Positions 37,460 through 48,689 of a stretch of 64,000 bases of DNA are shown piece by piece. How positions within the stretch are numbered: the first letter of the stretch is position 1; each line of letters starts with the position of its first letter. Origin of the DNA: Dromaius novaehollandiae (Eukaryota; Chordata; Aves; Casuariiformes; Dromaiidae); contig NC_088098.1 in assembly GCF_036370855.1 (NCBI RefSeq), forward strand, positions 36,087,981-36,151,980, given 5' to 3'. The translations under genes were made by a program, and so were the position numbers. Under the pieces are notes generated by a model, which saw only the letters and a program-made list of their open reading frames with translations, was not told the origin of the DNA and did not search any database.

Positions 37460-40400
37460 AAATATTCCTTGCTTTATTTTTTATAACTTCACAACTGATT
37501 TTAACGTAGTACCTTTTTGAAAATTATTTTCTCTTACTTCATTATGGAAGTGAAATGCAAAAGTATCACTCTGTCACAGCTCACTTTTTGGATTTTGCAC
37601 TGAGCAGAATGCAGCACTGCTTAATTTGACGTTCAGGCCTATTAAATCCTTTTCCACAAAGTTAAGGAGGAAAAAAATGTACGTTAAATGCTGTTCCTGT
37701 GTGCATGAGACATGAATTTATGTTGTTTATTCAAACAGTGCATACTGAACACTGCCAAACTCTGAATGTGAAAATACTAGGAAAGAGACTTTGAAAGTGA
37801 GGAATTCTTGTTAACATAGCTCTGACAGTAAATTTAATGGCCACACTTCCTGGATTGAGATCAAGAGCATCTAAGAAGTGATTGCTCAACTTGATGAATT
37901 CCTTGCAGAAAGGGAGTTTGAAGATTTTTTTCTAACTACCCCTTGAATTCCAGGTATAAGTGAACAGGAAACTGCTCTCAAACATGAAGCGAAAGATAAC
38001 TATTTTTAAATACATGTCTGTTTGCTATTCATATGACAGTTAAGGTTTTTATTAATCAAAATTTCTAGAAGATATTCTAAGGGCAGGTCATATTTGCCTA
38101 GATTGGAAAAATGGACAATATGGTGACTAGATTATTCTCCCTTCCTTTTAGCTGTTTACTTTAATTGGATTGTTTTAACTGTCTGGCTTCTGCTTACATT
38201 CAGAATTTTCTGATTACTCTGAAGTGTCTTTCCTAATTACTCTAAATACATGATGGAAATAAAATAATTGTTAATTTTATTAAAATAGGAGGCAGAATCA
38301 CTGATTTCGAAGAAGATTCATCCTCAGACCATTATTGCAGGTTGGAGAGCAGCCACAAAAGCTTCAAGAGAGGCTCTTTTGAAAGCTGCTGTGGATCATG
38401 GGTTAGTAATGTACATTTGCAATAGCTCTCCCTGTAAACTGTTCAAGATTAAAACATTGGAGAGAATCATATAACATTGGGAAATTCCTGGGGTTGCTTT
38501 GAATAGTGTAAAGGCTGAATATATGATGTGAAAAGTTAAAGAAAAAATAGCCTTTTTTCTTAGATGGACTACAGAAGCTTTGTGAAATTATTTAAAATCA
38601 CTTCCGATGTACAGAAACATATAAACAATGACTTGCTCCCTAGAATAATAATCTAAGCTGTTAATTTGTATTTCATACTCTGATTTTAAATGTGCTTATT
38701 TTCTTTATGCAGATGCCTTGAAAGCTCTTTAAAGCTGAGTGCAAAGGTTTTATCCTTAAAACAGTAAAACGACTTTCTTACTAAAATTACCCATCACAGG
38801 TACCAATTTGGTAGTCCATTGCAAATGGTAGAAGGTATTTTGAAGTGAGAGATTTCTGAAAGTCTTGGCTAGAAATTGGTGGTGCTTCTACACTATAGTA
38901 TGTATTTGCAAGAACCTGGGAAGAAGCAGTTCCTGATATTTGACTTAGTGAACTGTCCAATTTCTTGTTCTACCCATGAGCAGGATAGATTTAAATGTGC
39001 TACCACATTTCATAGTCAGAGGTCTCAGTGAGGAGACTTCTTGACATACAAATTGATGATAGAATTTATCATGGTATCTAACCAAACTGGCAAAAATCAG
39101 GTAAATTTTCCTAAGTCATTGCAAGACTAAATTGTTATTAATTGTTGTTAATTGTCATTGTTTTAATGACATATTATTTTGACAAAAACAGGTTAAAATA
39201 TAAAACAAATTTCAGTTCCATCTGTGACTTCTCCGGCTTCAAAATGAGTATGGATGTTACTTTTGCATAGTATTTTGAAATATGTATGTTAAACTAGTCA
39301 GTGTAAATAACTTTGACTCATATGTATGAGAAATGCAGGTGTCAAAATGTCATCCATTAAGTATATACATATGCATATATATGACTTTAAACTAGCAGGA
39401 AAATAAACCTCTTTTCACAAGGAACTTCTAAGTGAACTCATATCTCAAATGGTAGCCTATGTTCTGAGACACTGGGGGATTTCCCTGTATCATTCCTCAA
39501 AATGGAATATGATACAGATAGATGTAGGTTAGAAAAAGCAGAGGGAGACTTCACAGTGATAGATTAATGATAGCTAAGGCTTTAAGAGTTTCCAATTTAA
39601 TTGTACTAACTTTATTTTAGTGATGATGAAGTGAAATTCCGTGAAGATTTGATGAACATTGCGGGCACTACTCTTTCGTCAAAATTACTTACTCATCATA
39701 AAGATCACTTTGTCAAGCTAGCTGTAGAAGCTGTTCTTAGATTGAAGGGTTCTGGCAATTTGGAGGCTATCCATGTTATCAAGAAACTTGGTGGAAGTTT
39801 GGCTGATTCTTACTTAGATGAAGGTAAGTCTTTTTATGTTGGCTAATAGTGCACTTTAAAAATGAAACAGTTACACATCTGTATACAAATTTTTTCAGGA
39901 AACTGCTACGTTATTATTAAATTGAATAATCAATGTGAGTTTTTGTAATTTAGATGAACTATTCATTTTAATTTGAAGTCTTACAAGATCTTTCTACTAC
40001 TACAGGCTTTTTACTTGACAAGAAGATTGGTGTAAATCAACCAAAAAGAATTGAAAATGCAAAGATTCTTATTGCAAATACTGGTATGGATACAGATAAG
40101 ATTAAGGTATGTGACGGAACTGCTGTTTTGAAACAACTTTTTGTAAAAGGAATTTAATTTTTAGACTAAACTCTTTGTTTTCTTCAATTTAGATTTTTGG
40201 CTCTCGGGTTAGAGTGGACTCTACAGCAAAGGTAGCAGAAATAGAACAGGCAGAAAAAGAAAAAATGAAGGAGAAGGTAGAGCGTATTCTTAAGCATGGA
40301 ATAAACTGCTTTATTAACAGGTATGCATTTCCTTGGAAAAGGGGTAGAGTTTATAATGCAGTTACAAAGTAGCAAGATTTTAATACTGCCTGAGTGTGAA

Positions 40401-43400
40401 GACCATCTTTTTTGCCTGTATGGGTAAAATGGTGTCTTATGTAACACTTAATAATTGATTCACTTCAGTGAGGCCAGTATTTCTTTCTGTGCTTCCCTAA
40501 ACCCCCCTCCCCCCCTTTTTTTGAGGTTTTAGTTAGGGGTCCATGTTTAACCCAGCTGAAAGCTCAGGGTAAAGGAAGCAATGTCACCATACTTTTATGC
40601 TAAATTATTTGTTCAGTTTATATATACTTATTCAGTTATAAATACCAGCAGCATTACCCATACCCCCCTTCTAGGGGGGAAATTGGTACTGAAAGAGTCC
40701 GTCCTGCTGAATGCATTTAGTTCAGATCGAACCAGCTATGTTTTATCTTACATTAAAATGCTGGTGCTGAAGTACTTTCCAAATTCAAGAGGGTTTCAGA
40801 GGCCTCTGTGCTTCCTGCCGTGAACCTTCTACAGACTACTTTGGAAGTATGGAAGATAACCATTTTTAATTTAATGATTCTTTCAGCTCACAAGAAATGT
40901 CATAATGCAAGTGATCTGTTTTTAGCAGGAGTATACTTCTCTGTTAAAATAGAGGTGTGAGAAATATTTCTGCCTTTCAGTAATTCGCATCTGAATGAAA
41001 ACTGCCATACATACGGGCAGCTTTGATACTTGGTGTTTCAAGTGTGTAGTCTACCTGGTGTAATCTACTAGAAAGCTGATCAGCTAGCACCACACCAAAG
41101 GATAGGAATTGCAAGAGTAGCATTGCTTTCCACAGTAGCAAAGATTTACTTTTTCAGGACATAGTGCATCTTATAACCCATCTTCAAAATCTGTGTTAAA
41201 TATTTGTGAGAACTACTGCATACTTCTCAATCTTACAATCCCTCCACCTACGTCATGTTTCACATACGCTGCCTTCAAGTGTAGGTAAAACCAGTATCTG
41301 TCCAGTGGACATGGTGCAAATACAAAGGAGTCAGTAGTCCTGTCATTAAACAGATGTAAGAATCCTTTGAGATTGGCAAAAAAAATTGTGACTCCCTCCC
41401 TGTCATCTAGTGTGCTTGTAACACAGGAGGTTGTCCTACGGAAAGTCAAGTAGCAGCCAGCTACTGTAGAGAGGCTGGTGGCAATCCAATTAGGTTGACT
41501 GACTTTCAGATTTATTCATTTGTTTATGGATAAATTGACCTCTGCTTCTAGGCATACTCTAGATCCACCTCTGCATCTGATACTGTAAGTGTTAGCCAGT
41601 TAAATACCATTGATGAGATGCTTGATGGCAGTCAAGCCTATATGGATCCATATTAGGAAGAATCTTCACTGTACTTACCCAGCAATCCCAGTTGTCTCCT
41701 TTGAAGATAGATCGAAAGCATCTTTTTTTTGAAATCTCTCTCTCCCATCTCCCACCAAGTCTTCACGACACTCTCAATCTCTAATTTGGAAAGGAAAAAA
41801 TAATTTGGTGTAACCCTTCTAAATGGCTATTGACTGTGCTTTGAATGGCTACTTTATGCTAAAGGCAGTGGAATACATATTAATAAAGATATACTTTTAT
41901 ATGTAAATATAAACAGAGAAGCATATACTCTCTGTGATCTGCTGTCTGTATATATTCCAAGACTGGAGTTTGTTGTTCCTGTAGTCTGTACTGTTTGGAT
42001 TTCGTACTGGTGAAGGAATTACAGATGTTCCTTCTCACATTGTAGTGCACCTGGTTAGAATAGGCAGCTAAGTGCCCACTAGGCACTTAAGATCAAAGGA
42101 CTTGGATTTTAAAGCTTGTGGGTCTGTGTGTAGAGGCAGAGTGTCTGCAGGGGCAGTGTATTTCAAAGAACTATAGCTGTGGGGTTTTTTTTGTTTTTGT
42201 TTTTTAAGTTTAATGTGTTTTCCTGTCACTGCTGTTTGTTTGTTTCTGTGTAGAGTGACTTTTTCTGTGCGGCAGGTGCCTCGCATGTTGACTGCTTCTG
42301 TCACTTCCAGAAGTCTGTCTGTGTATATGTTGCTGAGAATCAAGTGTCCTTTGTTATGGTGATATTTTAAAAGGTTTGTTCTTTGGATAACATTAATATG
42401 TGCCTGTGTTTTAATTGTAGACAGCTGATTTACAACTACCCCGAACAGCTCTTTGGGGCCGCTGGTGTTATGGCTATTGAACATGCAGACTTTGCTGGTG
42501 TAGAACGTCTGGCTCTTGTTACAGGTACGGAGAATATGCTCTAGTATGAAATTAGAGAAATCATATTATTTGTTCGGGTAAATATTAATGCTCGATTGAC
42601 TAGTTTGTACTTTCTTTTAACTGTTAAGCAAATCTGTGAATTTAAAAAGTGCTTAGAATGGGCTTTGCTTTGCAGAACTTTGAAGTACAAACACAGAGGA
42701 CCCTATGAAGTTGACCAAGAGTAACTGAAATTATTTTATTGATTAACAGCTGTTATATAAATTTCAGTACTTCTTCAGCAGCAATTAGGTCATTTTCTGT
42801 CTTCAGTATTATACTTTACATTTGAAACGTTCATTTTGATTCTGAATCGTTCCTGCTTACTGATTCAAAAATACTTTTTCCTCGCATCTGTGAATAAAGG
42901 ATCTTAATGCTGTGAAATACAATTTCACATTTAGTGTGCCAGTTAGTGTTTTTCTTCAATATTTTAAAAATACTTGTTTTCAGATAAGTGCCTGCTTGAT
43001 AAACTACCAAAATATTTGCTTTCTAGGGGATAAGATGAAACTTAGGAAATGTAAGCTGATACATCTACTGGTTCATTAATACCATTTTGTTATACATGGC
43101 AGTCGTTTGATTGTAACAATAGAGAAGACTAAAGAGTCATTCTACGTTAAAAATTTGAGGTAGACTTCAAATAACATGGGCGATTGTAGGGTATGTTTAG
43201 TAGTGGTCAGTGTTAACGTGGTTCTAGTAGCTAGTGAAAATGAAACATCTTCTGGAAGGCTGAAACATCTTCTGGAAGGCTGCAAGTGATTCTAGATGCC
43301 TAAGTTACTTAGCAGTAGTTAACTGGAACATAATCAAAAACCGATTACTAATGTAATTATGAGAATGGAAAATTTGCTTTGCAGGGAGAAAGAAGGTGAT

Positions 43401-46400
43401 ACTGGCTAGCTTAGCTTAGCAAAATAAAAGCTGCAGTTGTGCGTACCTGTCTGTAGGCAAACTGACACAGGCAAATGCTTCAGTGAGATGAACATTGCTT
43501 ATGCTTGAATAAATTCAAAACAAGTTTTGCAGCCAGAGCAGGTGGACCATACTGGATCACATAGTATACTTGGAAAAAGTCAGGCAAGCTTTTAAGCATA
43601 AATTCTCTCTCAACCTGCAAATCTTGTCTTGTCGTAGACCATGACAGCTACAGGAACGCTGCAATCTAATGTGGAATAAATGTACATAGGCTGGGAATGA
43701 ATTCATGTAAGTGGTCTTCTAATGGGAAGAGTGAAGTATTAGAACAGTATTCCATTCAGACACAGTTTGCTCTTTCTAATATCCCCTTCATTTACAATAT
43801 GGCAGTTGATTAATTTATGAATAGCATGCAGTATGGCTGCTATAACATACCACCAGACTCTTGATTCAGGACAGTTCTGGCAAGTCTTTTTCAGCCATGT
43901 AGTCGCGCAAACAAAATGAATGCTGGCACAAACCCAAGTTTAAAAACATGCAAATTTGATTTAGTATTTTGTAAGTACTTAAACTGTAAGTACTGTTAAA
44001 AGTTTAAGCAGATCATGTTTGTTTACATTTCAGTATTGGTAAATATCAACACAATCTCTTATCTAGAGAAACCTCAGAAACATTATAGCTGTTGTAGTTT
44101 TTATGACATAAAACAAAACATTGGTGTTTTAAGGACTTGTCAACAACAGTATGTTACTAGTGTCTTATGCTGACATTGGAAAAACTTGGCTTATCAGTAG
44201 TGTTACCTTTACATTTATTTTTATGCAATTATGCAGATGATTTTTTTTTCATTACATTTTGCTTTTCTTGGTTAGTCCCTGCCTCAGTGGATGCTTTCAT
44301 CTTGAGCTCATTGACTATAGTATGATGTTACATTTTTAGGTGGTGAAATTGCATCCACCTTTGATCATCCTGAGCTAGTAAAACTAGGAAGTTGCAAGCT
44401 TATTGAAGAAGTCATGATTGGAGAAGATAAACTCATTCATTTCTCTGGAGTCGCTATGGGTAAGTGTCTTACCATTGATGGCAAGTTGCAACATTTGTGT
44501 TACCCTACATTAACACTGTTCAGTTACCAAGTTGGCTTAAGAAATTTTTAATGATTCGTATAACCATTCTTATTAAAGCCTTATTCTTTAATAAAACATT
44601 AATCCTGCAAAGATGTATGTTCATAGTTATTTTTTTTCATTTACATAACATTATACTTATGCATAAACATTTGTAAGGATGGGATCCAAAATTTCTGCTC
44701 TTTACACTTACCTTGGTAGATTAAATTGGCAGGAAAAGTAGCAACCTGTCATACTTCAAGAATTTCAAAGCTTGTTGTTCTGATATGTGACAATACTGTA
44801 AGTTTCCAGGGGATTGTTTTGAGATAACATTTTCAGTTTCTATTAAAGAAGGTATTCTGCAGCAGTTCATTGATAAAAACAGTACTGTAGTATGAATTGT
44901 TTCTTTGTCCCTGTGAAATGTCATTGTGCTTTTTTCCCCCCTGGATTTATCTGCCTACATAAAACTTGACTGCAGTGATAGTAAAATAAATGCTTTGCAG
45001 TAGCTTCTGTCTGTGTCTCATCAAACTCTTGGTCTGTCTTTGTTGAAGTAATTTTTAAAAATCTTTTTACACTGAACCTTTTTAGGTGAAGCCTGCACCA
45101 TAGTTTTGCGTGGAGCAACACAACAGATTCTAGATGAAGCGGAGAGATCTTTGCATGATGCCCTCTGTGTTCTTGCCCAGACTGTGAAGGACACTAGAAC
45201 TGTTTATGGTGGAGGTGAATATTAACATACCTTATACTTTGTACATGGTAGATATTTTGTATTACTATTCAAGTCAGATATAAAACACTGGTGTGTCTTC
45301 AATGAATAGGTTGTTCAGAGATGCTGATGGCTAATGCTGTTGCAGAACTTGCCATCAGAACACCTGGCAAAGAATCTGTTGCAATGGAGTCTTTTGCAAA
45401 GGCTTTGAGAATGGTAAGTTTGTTTTAATCAAACTGCTGAACGAATAGACATAAACTTGCAAGAGCTGCTTATTTGCTAACTTCTGGCATCAAATAGTTG
45501 CTTCACTTTCAAACTTCTGATTTTCTAGCAAGTGAAATAACTATATCTTGGGGAGGAATGGGAAAAAATTGCCTCTTTTTAAAGAAAGAGTGTGTCTTCT
45601 AATTAGTTCTCTGCGTGCACAGTCAAAAGAGCAGCAGAAATAGCACATACAAATCTCAGCTGATTTAGTTGACTGCTGATATATTTGACTACTGACTTTA
45701 GGAGAAAAGAGCACCCGTTGATTTTACTCGTGGTCTTGTATTGATACTCTAGTACTATTTGATCATATTCATTCTCTAATACTATCTAGAAGTTTCTAGA
45801 CTTGCATTGATGATAGCATCTTAGTTGGAAGTAAAGTATTACAAGGAAAAAAATGCTTATAGTCTGCTAACAGACTGTCAATTTGAAGAAAAATTGCCAC
45901 CCAGTTTTCCTGTTTTAAATTAGGGAAAACCTTTCTTAGGAAATGAAAGTGCTAGGAAAATTTCTTAGGGAATTACCACCTCTTCAGTCTGCACATGCAA
46001 ACTGCACACACTATTTGCACAGGTGTCGCCTAGACAGTGGGCAGAATGATCTGGTAGGTTAATGCTTGCCAGCATGCTTATGTTCTTAAAATGAAACAAG
46101 TTCTCCATTTCTAGTCTGAAATGATAAATGAAGAGACACTTGTCTTTCTGCCCATGTAAAACTGAGTGACAAATCTGCCCATGTGCTTTTGTCCTCAGCT
46201 GCAGTGTAACTGTGCCTTAAACAAAAGGGAATAACATCCTTAGATAGGTAGTTTGGTAGGTTTTTCTAATTTTTGATCACTGTAACAGATCGTCTGCCAT
46301 GTTTTTGAAACTTACTAATCTTAAAAGTGAATATGCAAAGTATATGTTTCATGCAGGAATAAGAAGTAGTAAGGTGTAGCAATTAAAAAAAAATAAATGT

Positions 46401-47537
46401 ATTTATCCCCTTAGATCCCGACAATCATAGCTGATAATGCTGGCTATGACAGTGCAGATTTGGTTGCTCAGCTCAGAGCTGCTCACAGTGAAGGGAAAAC
46501 GACTTACGGACTTGGTAAGTAGCTTGATATTACTTCTATTGGATTGATATTCGTTGCGGATTAGGCTCCTTTGTCACCTCTGTTTGTCATTGATGCATTC
46601 AGCTGGAAGAACTGAATACATTAATGCGTCAGTGCAGGCTTGCTTCTGTGTTCTTTTAAAGTCTGTGTTATGCAGCGGCACTCCCATTACTCTGTGAATC
46701 TGTTTTAATTCATTTTGTTTTCTGAAAAATAGAAATCTCTGCATATAAGTTAAATTTCTTCCTTAATACAGTTTTGGCCTTATATCAGTGCTGTGATTAA
46801 ATTACTACTCTGGTGGACAAGACGAAATAATGTCAGAAAGTGATGGTAAATGGAAGATGAACTATTTGTATGAACTGGAAATTTTTGTTGCTGTAGTCAG
46901 TAACTTTGTAATTTATTGCTCAAAACAGCAGTAAATGCTTGAAAGGAACAATTTTAATAAAGAATTTACTACTTCAAGTTCATATGTTACGCTAGGCCTA
47001 AAGAGCTTAAATGGTAGATGCGTTTCATATTGAACAGAAGTTTCAGGATGTATTGAGTTAGTTGCTTTTACTTGCTTGTGTAACAATGTGGTGATGCAGA
47101 CATTTATGTTAGTTCTGTTTGCTTTGCACAGAATGTAACCATCCAAACTGTTATATTCCTTTATTGGTTTTGAAAAGGATGATTTCCACCTATGAAACCA
47201 ATTGCTTTAATATCTTTGAGTCTAGTTATATGAAGTTCAAAAAGAAAGGCATTGATTGAAAAAATAACCTTCAGAAAAAGTTGGGGGGAGTGGCTATACC
47301 TAAAGAAATAGTGCTGAGAGTCCTGTTGGGATCTTGTCTCTTCTTCCTAGTGGTATTAAGTTTTCAACATTATATCTTTATATGTAATTGCAGCAAGATA
47401 AGCTTAAATCATTAACCTTCAGGTGAAAAGTATTTAGACTTTGTTTAATTTTCCCCCTACTATCAATATGGTTCATTTGAGCAGGAAAGCAATCATACTG
47501 TCAATTTTTTTTAAAAACACACACAAAAAGCCCATAA

Positions 47538-47582
<45 letters not shown>

Positions 47583-48468
47583 TTCAAGATATGAAAGAGG
47601 GTGTTATTGGAGACATGGCAGTCTTGGGAGTAACAGAAAGTTTCCAAGTCAAGAGACAAGTTTTGCTGAGTGCAGCTGAAGCAGCAGAAATGATTCTTCG
47701 TGTAGATGACATTATTAAAGCGGCACCAAGGTATTACTAGAATATCTACATTAGTCAATTATAATACTGTTAGAATGACCTGCTGTGAAAAGTAACCGTG
47801 CAGAAAAGTCTTGTTTAAAAATATTTCATTTGAAATGAATATTGTTATCTAACATGCTAATATTCATTTTATATGATTATGTTTTGTGTTATGCATGAAT
47901 AGTGTGAACAGACTTTTAGAGGCAGTAGCATGTTTAAATTAGCATCCCCAAGCTATGCCTAGTTAATCTTCAGTCACCAGCTACTCATGTGCCATATACA
48001 GTACCCGAGTATCTGCAAAAGTGAATTCTGGCTGAGCAAAATGTAAGGTGGTGCCCTTTTGGGGAGGAGGGGACCTTTTTTTCTTTTTAGATGGGGTGGT
48101 GATGGTAGTTAAATGACCAGCTGTTTCTGAAGTGAATCTGTGGCTAAAACAAAAAAATGCTTGTTATAAATTAGGTTTGTGAAGAAATTCCACTTGTGGG
48201 CAGGTTATCCTATGTGTGCCTACTGCAAGATAATTTTCACTGTTTTTTGAATCATGTTTTTTTTTCTACCGTGGTCAGAGCTGGTGTATGACTTTGAGAG
48301 AATACTGCCTTTTTTGATGTGAGATAAACCTAGCATTGAATGTAAAATAGGAATTAAAAAAATAAAAATAAGTGGGAGGGAATGACAGATGGACATCAAT
48401 GGGGGGGAAACATTCTGATTTTTCTTTTTTTCCCTAGAAAACGCGTGCCAGACCATCGCCCATGTTAA
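34165..48468 (+). CDS. CCT2: CCT2, T-complex protein 1 subunit beta (16 coding exons)
   Basis: CCT2 is one of eight subunits of the cytosolic group II chaperonin TRiC/CCT, which folds actin, tubulin and WD-repeat proteins in an ATP-driven cycle. Sixteen exons total 1608 bases and join without phase conflict into 535 residues, the same length as the mammalian protein. Nucleotide-binding motifs are intact: GPKG at 44-47, TNDGATI at 64-70, GDGTTS at 96-101 with D97, the LHDAL aspartate D392, and YGGG at 408-411. The equatorial domain is split between the N and C termini, with the substrate-binding apical domain roughly 215-370. The C-terminus is KRVPDHRPC. The promoter is a CpG island with a heat-shock-element-like sequence in intron 1. 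All introns are GT-AG; intron 14 ends in a microsatellite. Confidence 0.98.
34168..35364 (+). other. CCT2 intron 1
   Basis: GT-AG intron (gtgggt ... gttttag). Its first 300 bases are the downstream half of the CpG island and include a heat-shock-element-like motif; the rest is AT-rich with nothing recognised. Confidence 0.88.
34298..34310 (+). promoter_or_regulatory. Heat shock element-like motif
   Basis: GAAagTTCtgGAG contains three alternating 5-base units of the HSF1 site (nGAAnnTTCnnGAA), the third with one mismatch. It lies about 130 bases downstream of the CCT2 start codon, within the CpG island. CCT subunit genes are known HSF targets; the role of this particular site is inference. 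Confidence 0.45.
35365..35439 (+). CDS. CCT2: CCT2 exon 2 (residues 2-26)
   Basis: Encodes [20 protein letters not shown] then ETARL, phase 0 at both ends; donor gtaagt. Confidence 0.97.
35440..35923 (+). other. CCT2 intron 2
   Basis: GT-AG intron of 484 bases; no feature seen. Confidence 0.85.
35924..35989 (+). CDS. CCT2: CCT2 exon 3 (residues 27-48)
   Basis: Encodes [18 protein letters not shown] then PKGM, including the GPKG phosphate-binding motif; phase 0 at both ends. Confidence 0.97.
36088..36199 (+). CDS. CCT2: CCT2 exon 4 (residues 49-86)
   Basis: Encodes [20 protein letters not shown] then [17 protein letters not shown], carrying the TNDGATI motif. It ends one base into D86; donor gtgagt. 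Confidence 0.97.
36200..37108 (+). other. CCT2 intron 4
   Basis: GT-AG intron (gtgagt ... ttttttaag) with a T-rich tract before the acceptor; nothing else recognised. The open frames near 36084-36537 on both strands are chance. Confidence 0.85.
37109..37185 (+). CDS. CCT2: CCT2 exon 5 (residues 86-111)
   Basis: Encodes [20 protein letters not shown] then AAELLR, with the GDGTTS nucleotide-binding loop and D97 that coordinates the nucleotide-bound metal. Donor gtgatg. Confidence 0.97.
37186..38288 (+). other. CCT2 intron 5
   Basis: GT-AG intron (gtgatg ... ttaaaatag) containing an A/T-only low-complexity block near 37367-37465; nothing else recognised. Confidence 0.85.
37367..37465. repeat. 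(TA)n-rich microsatellite
   Basis: Nearly pure A/T sequence with runs of alternating TA, including (AT)10-like stretches at 37424-37459. It could extrude as a cruciform and is likely length-variable. Confidence 0.9.
38289..38401 (+). CDS. CCT2: CCT2 exon 6 (residues 112-149)
   Basis: Encodes [20 protein letters not shown] then [17 protein letters not shown]; ends two bases into G149 before donor gttagt. Confidence 0.97.
38402..39620 (+). other. CCT2 intron 6
   Basis: GT-AG intron (gttagt ... tttattttag); AT-rich, no feature recognised. Confidence 0.85.
39621..39823 (+). CDS. CCT2: CCT2 exon 7 (residues 149-217)
   Basis: Encodes [20 protein letters not shown] through [14 protein letters not shown], the intermediate-domain hinge leading into the apical domain. 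This exon matches mammalian CCT2 almost residue for residue. Confidence 0.98.
40006..40106 (+). CDS. CCT2: CCT2 exon 8 (residues 217-250)
   Basis: Encodes [20 protein letters not shown] then [14 protein letters not shown], the start of the apical domain; phase 0 end, donor gtatgt. Confidence 0.97.
40193..40320 (+). CDS. CCT2: CCT2 exon 9 (residues 251-293)
   Basis: Encodes [20 protein letters not shown] then [22 protein letters not shown], with the lysine- and glutamate-rich apical helix; ends two bases into R293. Confidence 0.97.
40321..42420 (+). other. CCT2 intron 9
   Basis: GT-AG intron of 2.1 kb (gtatgc ... taattgtag). A C-rich then T-rich tract occurs near 40501-40522; antisense open frames near 41213-42484 show no family resemblance. 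Nothing else recognised. Confidence 0.8.
42421..42524 (+). CDS. CCT2: CCT2 exon 10 (residues 293-328)
   Basis: Encodes [20 protein letters not shown] then [15 protein letters not shown]; ends one base into a glycine codon; donor gtacgg. Confidence 0.97.
42525..44339 (+). other. CCT2 intron 10
   Basis: GT-AG intron of 1.8 kb with one perfect 20-base tandem duplication at 43241-43280; otherwise unremarkable. Confidence 0.8.
43241..43280. repeat. Perfect 20-bp tandem duplication
   Basis: TGAAACATCTTCTGGAAGGC occurs twice back to back. Absence of divergence suggests a recent duplication. Confidence 0.95.
44340..44459 (+). CDS. CCT2: CCT2 exon 11 (residues 328-368)
   Basis: Encodes [20 protein letters not shown] then [20 protein letters not shown], apical domain end; donor gtaagt. 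Confidence 0.97.
44460..45085 (+). other. CCT2 intron 11
   Basis: GT-AG intron of 626 bases; no feature recognised. Confidence 0.85.
45086..45214 (+). CDS. CCT2: CCT2 exon 12 (residues 368-411)
   Basis: Encodes [20 protein letters not shown] then [23 protein letters not shown], including D392, the aspartate that activates water for ATP hydrolysis in group II chaperonins. Confidence 0.97.
45310..45413 (+). CDS. CCT2: CCT2 exon 13 (residues 411-445)
   Basis: Encodes [20 protein letters not shown] then [15 protein letters not shown], completing the GGG nucleotide-contact motif at its start; phase 0 end, donor gtaagt. Confidence 0.97.
45414..46414 (+). other. CCT2 intron 13
   Basis: GT-AG intron of 1.0 kb (gtaagt ... 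tccccttag); no feature recognised. Confidence 0.85.
46415..46514 (+). CDS. CCT2: CCT2 exon 14 (residues 446-479)
   Basis: Encodes [20 protein letters not shown] then [13 protein letters not shown], equatorial domain; ends one base into D479. Confidence 0.97.
46515..47588 (+). other. CCT2 intron 14
   Basis: GT-AG intron of 1.07 kb (gtaagt ... tttcaag). Its last 50 bases are a (GTCT)n(CT)n microsatellite that doubles as the polypyrimidine tract of the exon 15 acceptor. Confidence 0.88.
47539..47584 (+). repeat. (GTCT)8(CT)n microsatellite in the exon 15 acceptor
   Basis: Eight GTCT units pass directly into a CT run and then 'ttcaag', the acceptor of CCT2 exon 15. The tract contains no AG, so it satisfies the AG-exclusion zone and must serve as the pyrimidine tract. 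The branch point probably lies at or upstream of its 5' edge. Confidence 0.93.
47589..47730 (+). CDS. CCT2: CCT2 exon 15 (residues 479-526)
   Basis: Encodes [20 protein letters not shown] then [27 protein letters not shown]; ends two bases into an arginine codon; donor gtatta. Confidence 0.97.
47731..48437 (+). other. CCT2 intron 15
   Basis: GT-AG intron of 707 bases (gtatta ... tttccctag); no feature recognised. Confidence 0.85.
48438..48468 (+). CDS. CCT2: CCT2 exon 16 (residues 526-535 and stop)
   Basis: Encodes the C-terminal tail [10 protein letters not shown] followed by TAA. The tail projects into the chaperonin cavity floor. Acceptor is tttttccctag. Confidence 0.96.
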
Positions 48469-48652
48469 ATTTTCTTCAGTGCCTGATGATGTGTGGACCA
48501 GATCTCACCTAGTAATTTTTTAAAATGATCTAGTTCTTGTGAGGCTATGGAACAGAAGCTTAAGATGAGCATCTCCATCAGTAGTGTGAAATGATAGTTT
48601 TCTGTTGATTTTAACTTATTTCAGTTTGTGTTGTGGGGAGGATTCACTTTCA

Positions 48653-48658
48653 AATAAA
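48653..48658 (+). terminator. CCT2 poly(A) signal AATAAA
   Basis: AATAAA lies 185 bases after the stop, followed by a U-rich stretch (tgtttcttctgttcc). It gives a short 3' UTR typical of CCT2. A second A-rich AATAAA lies at about 48720. Confidence 0.8.
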
Positions 48659-48689
48659 ACATGGGTTTATACAACCCTGTTTCTTCTGT

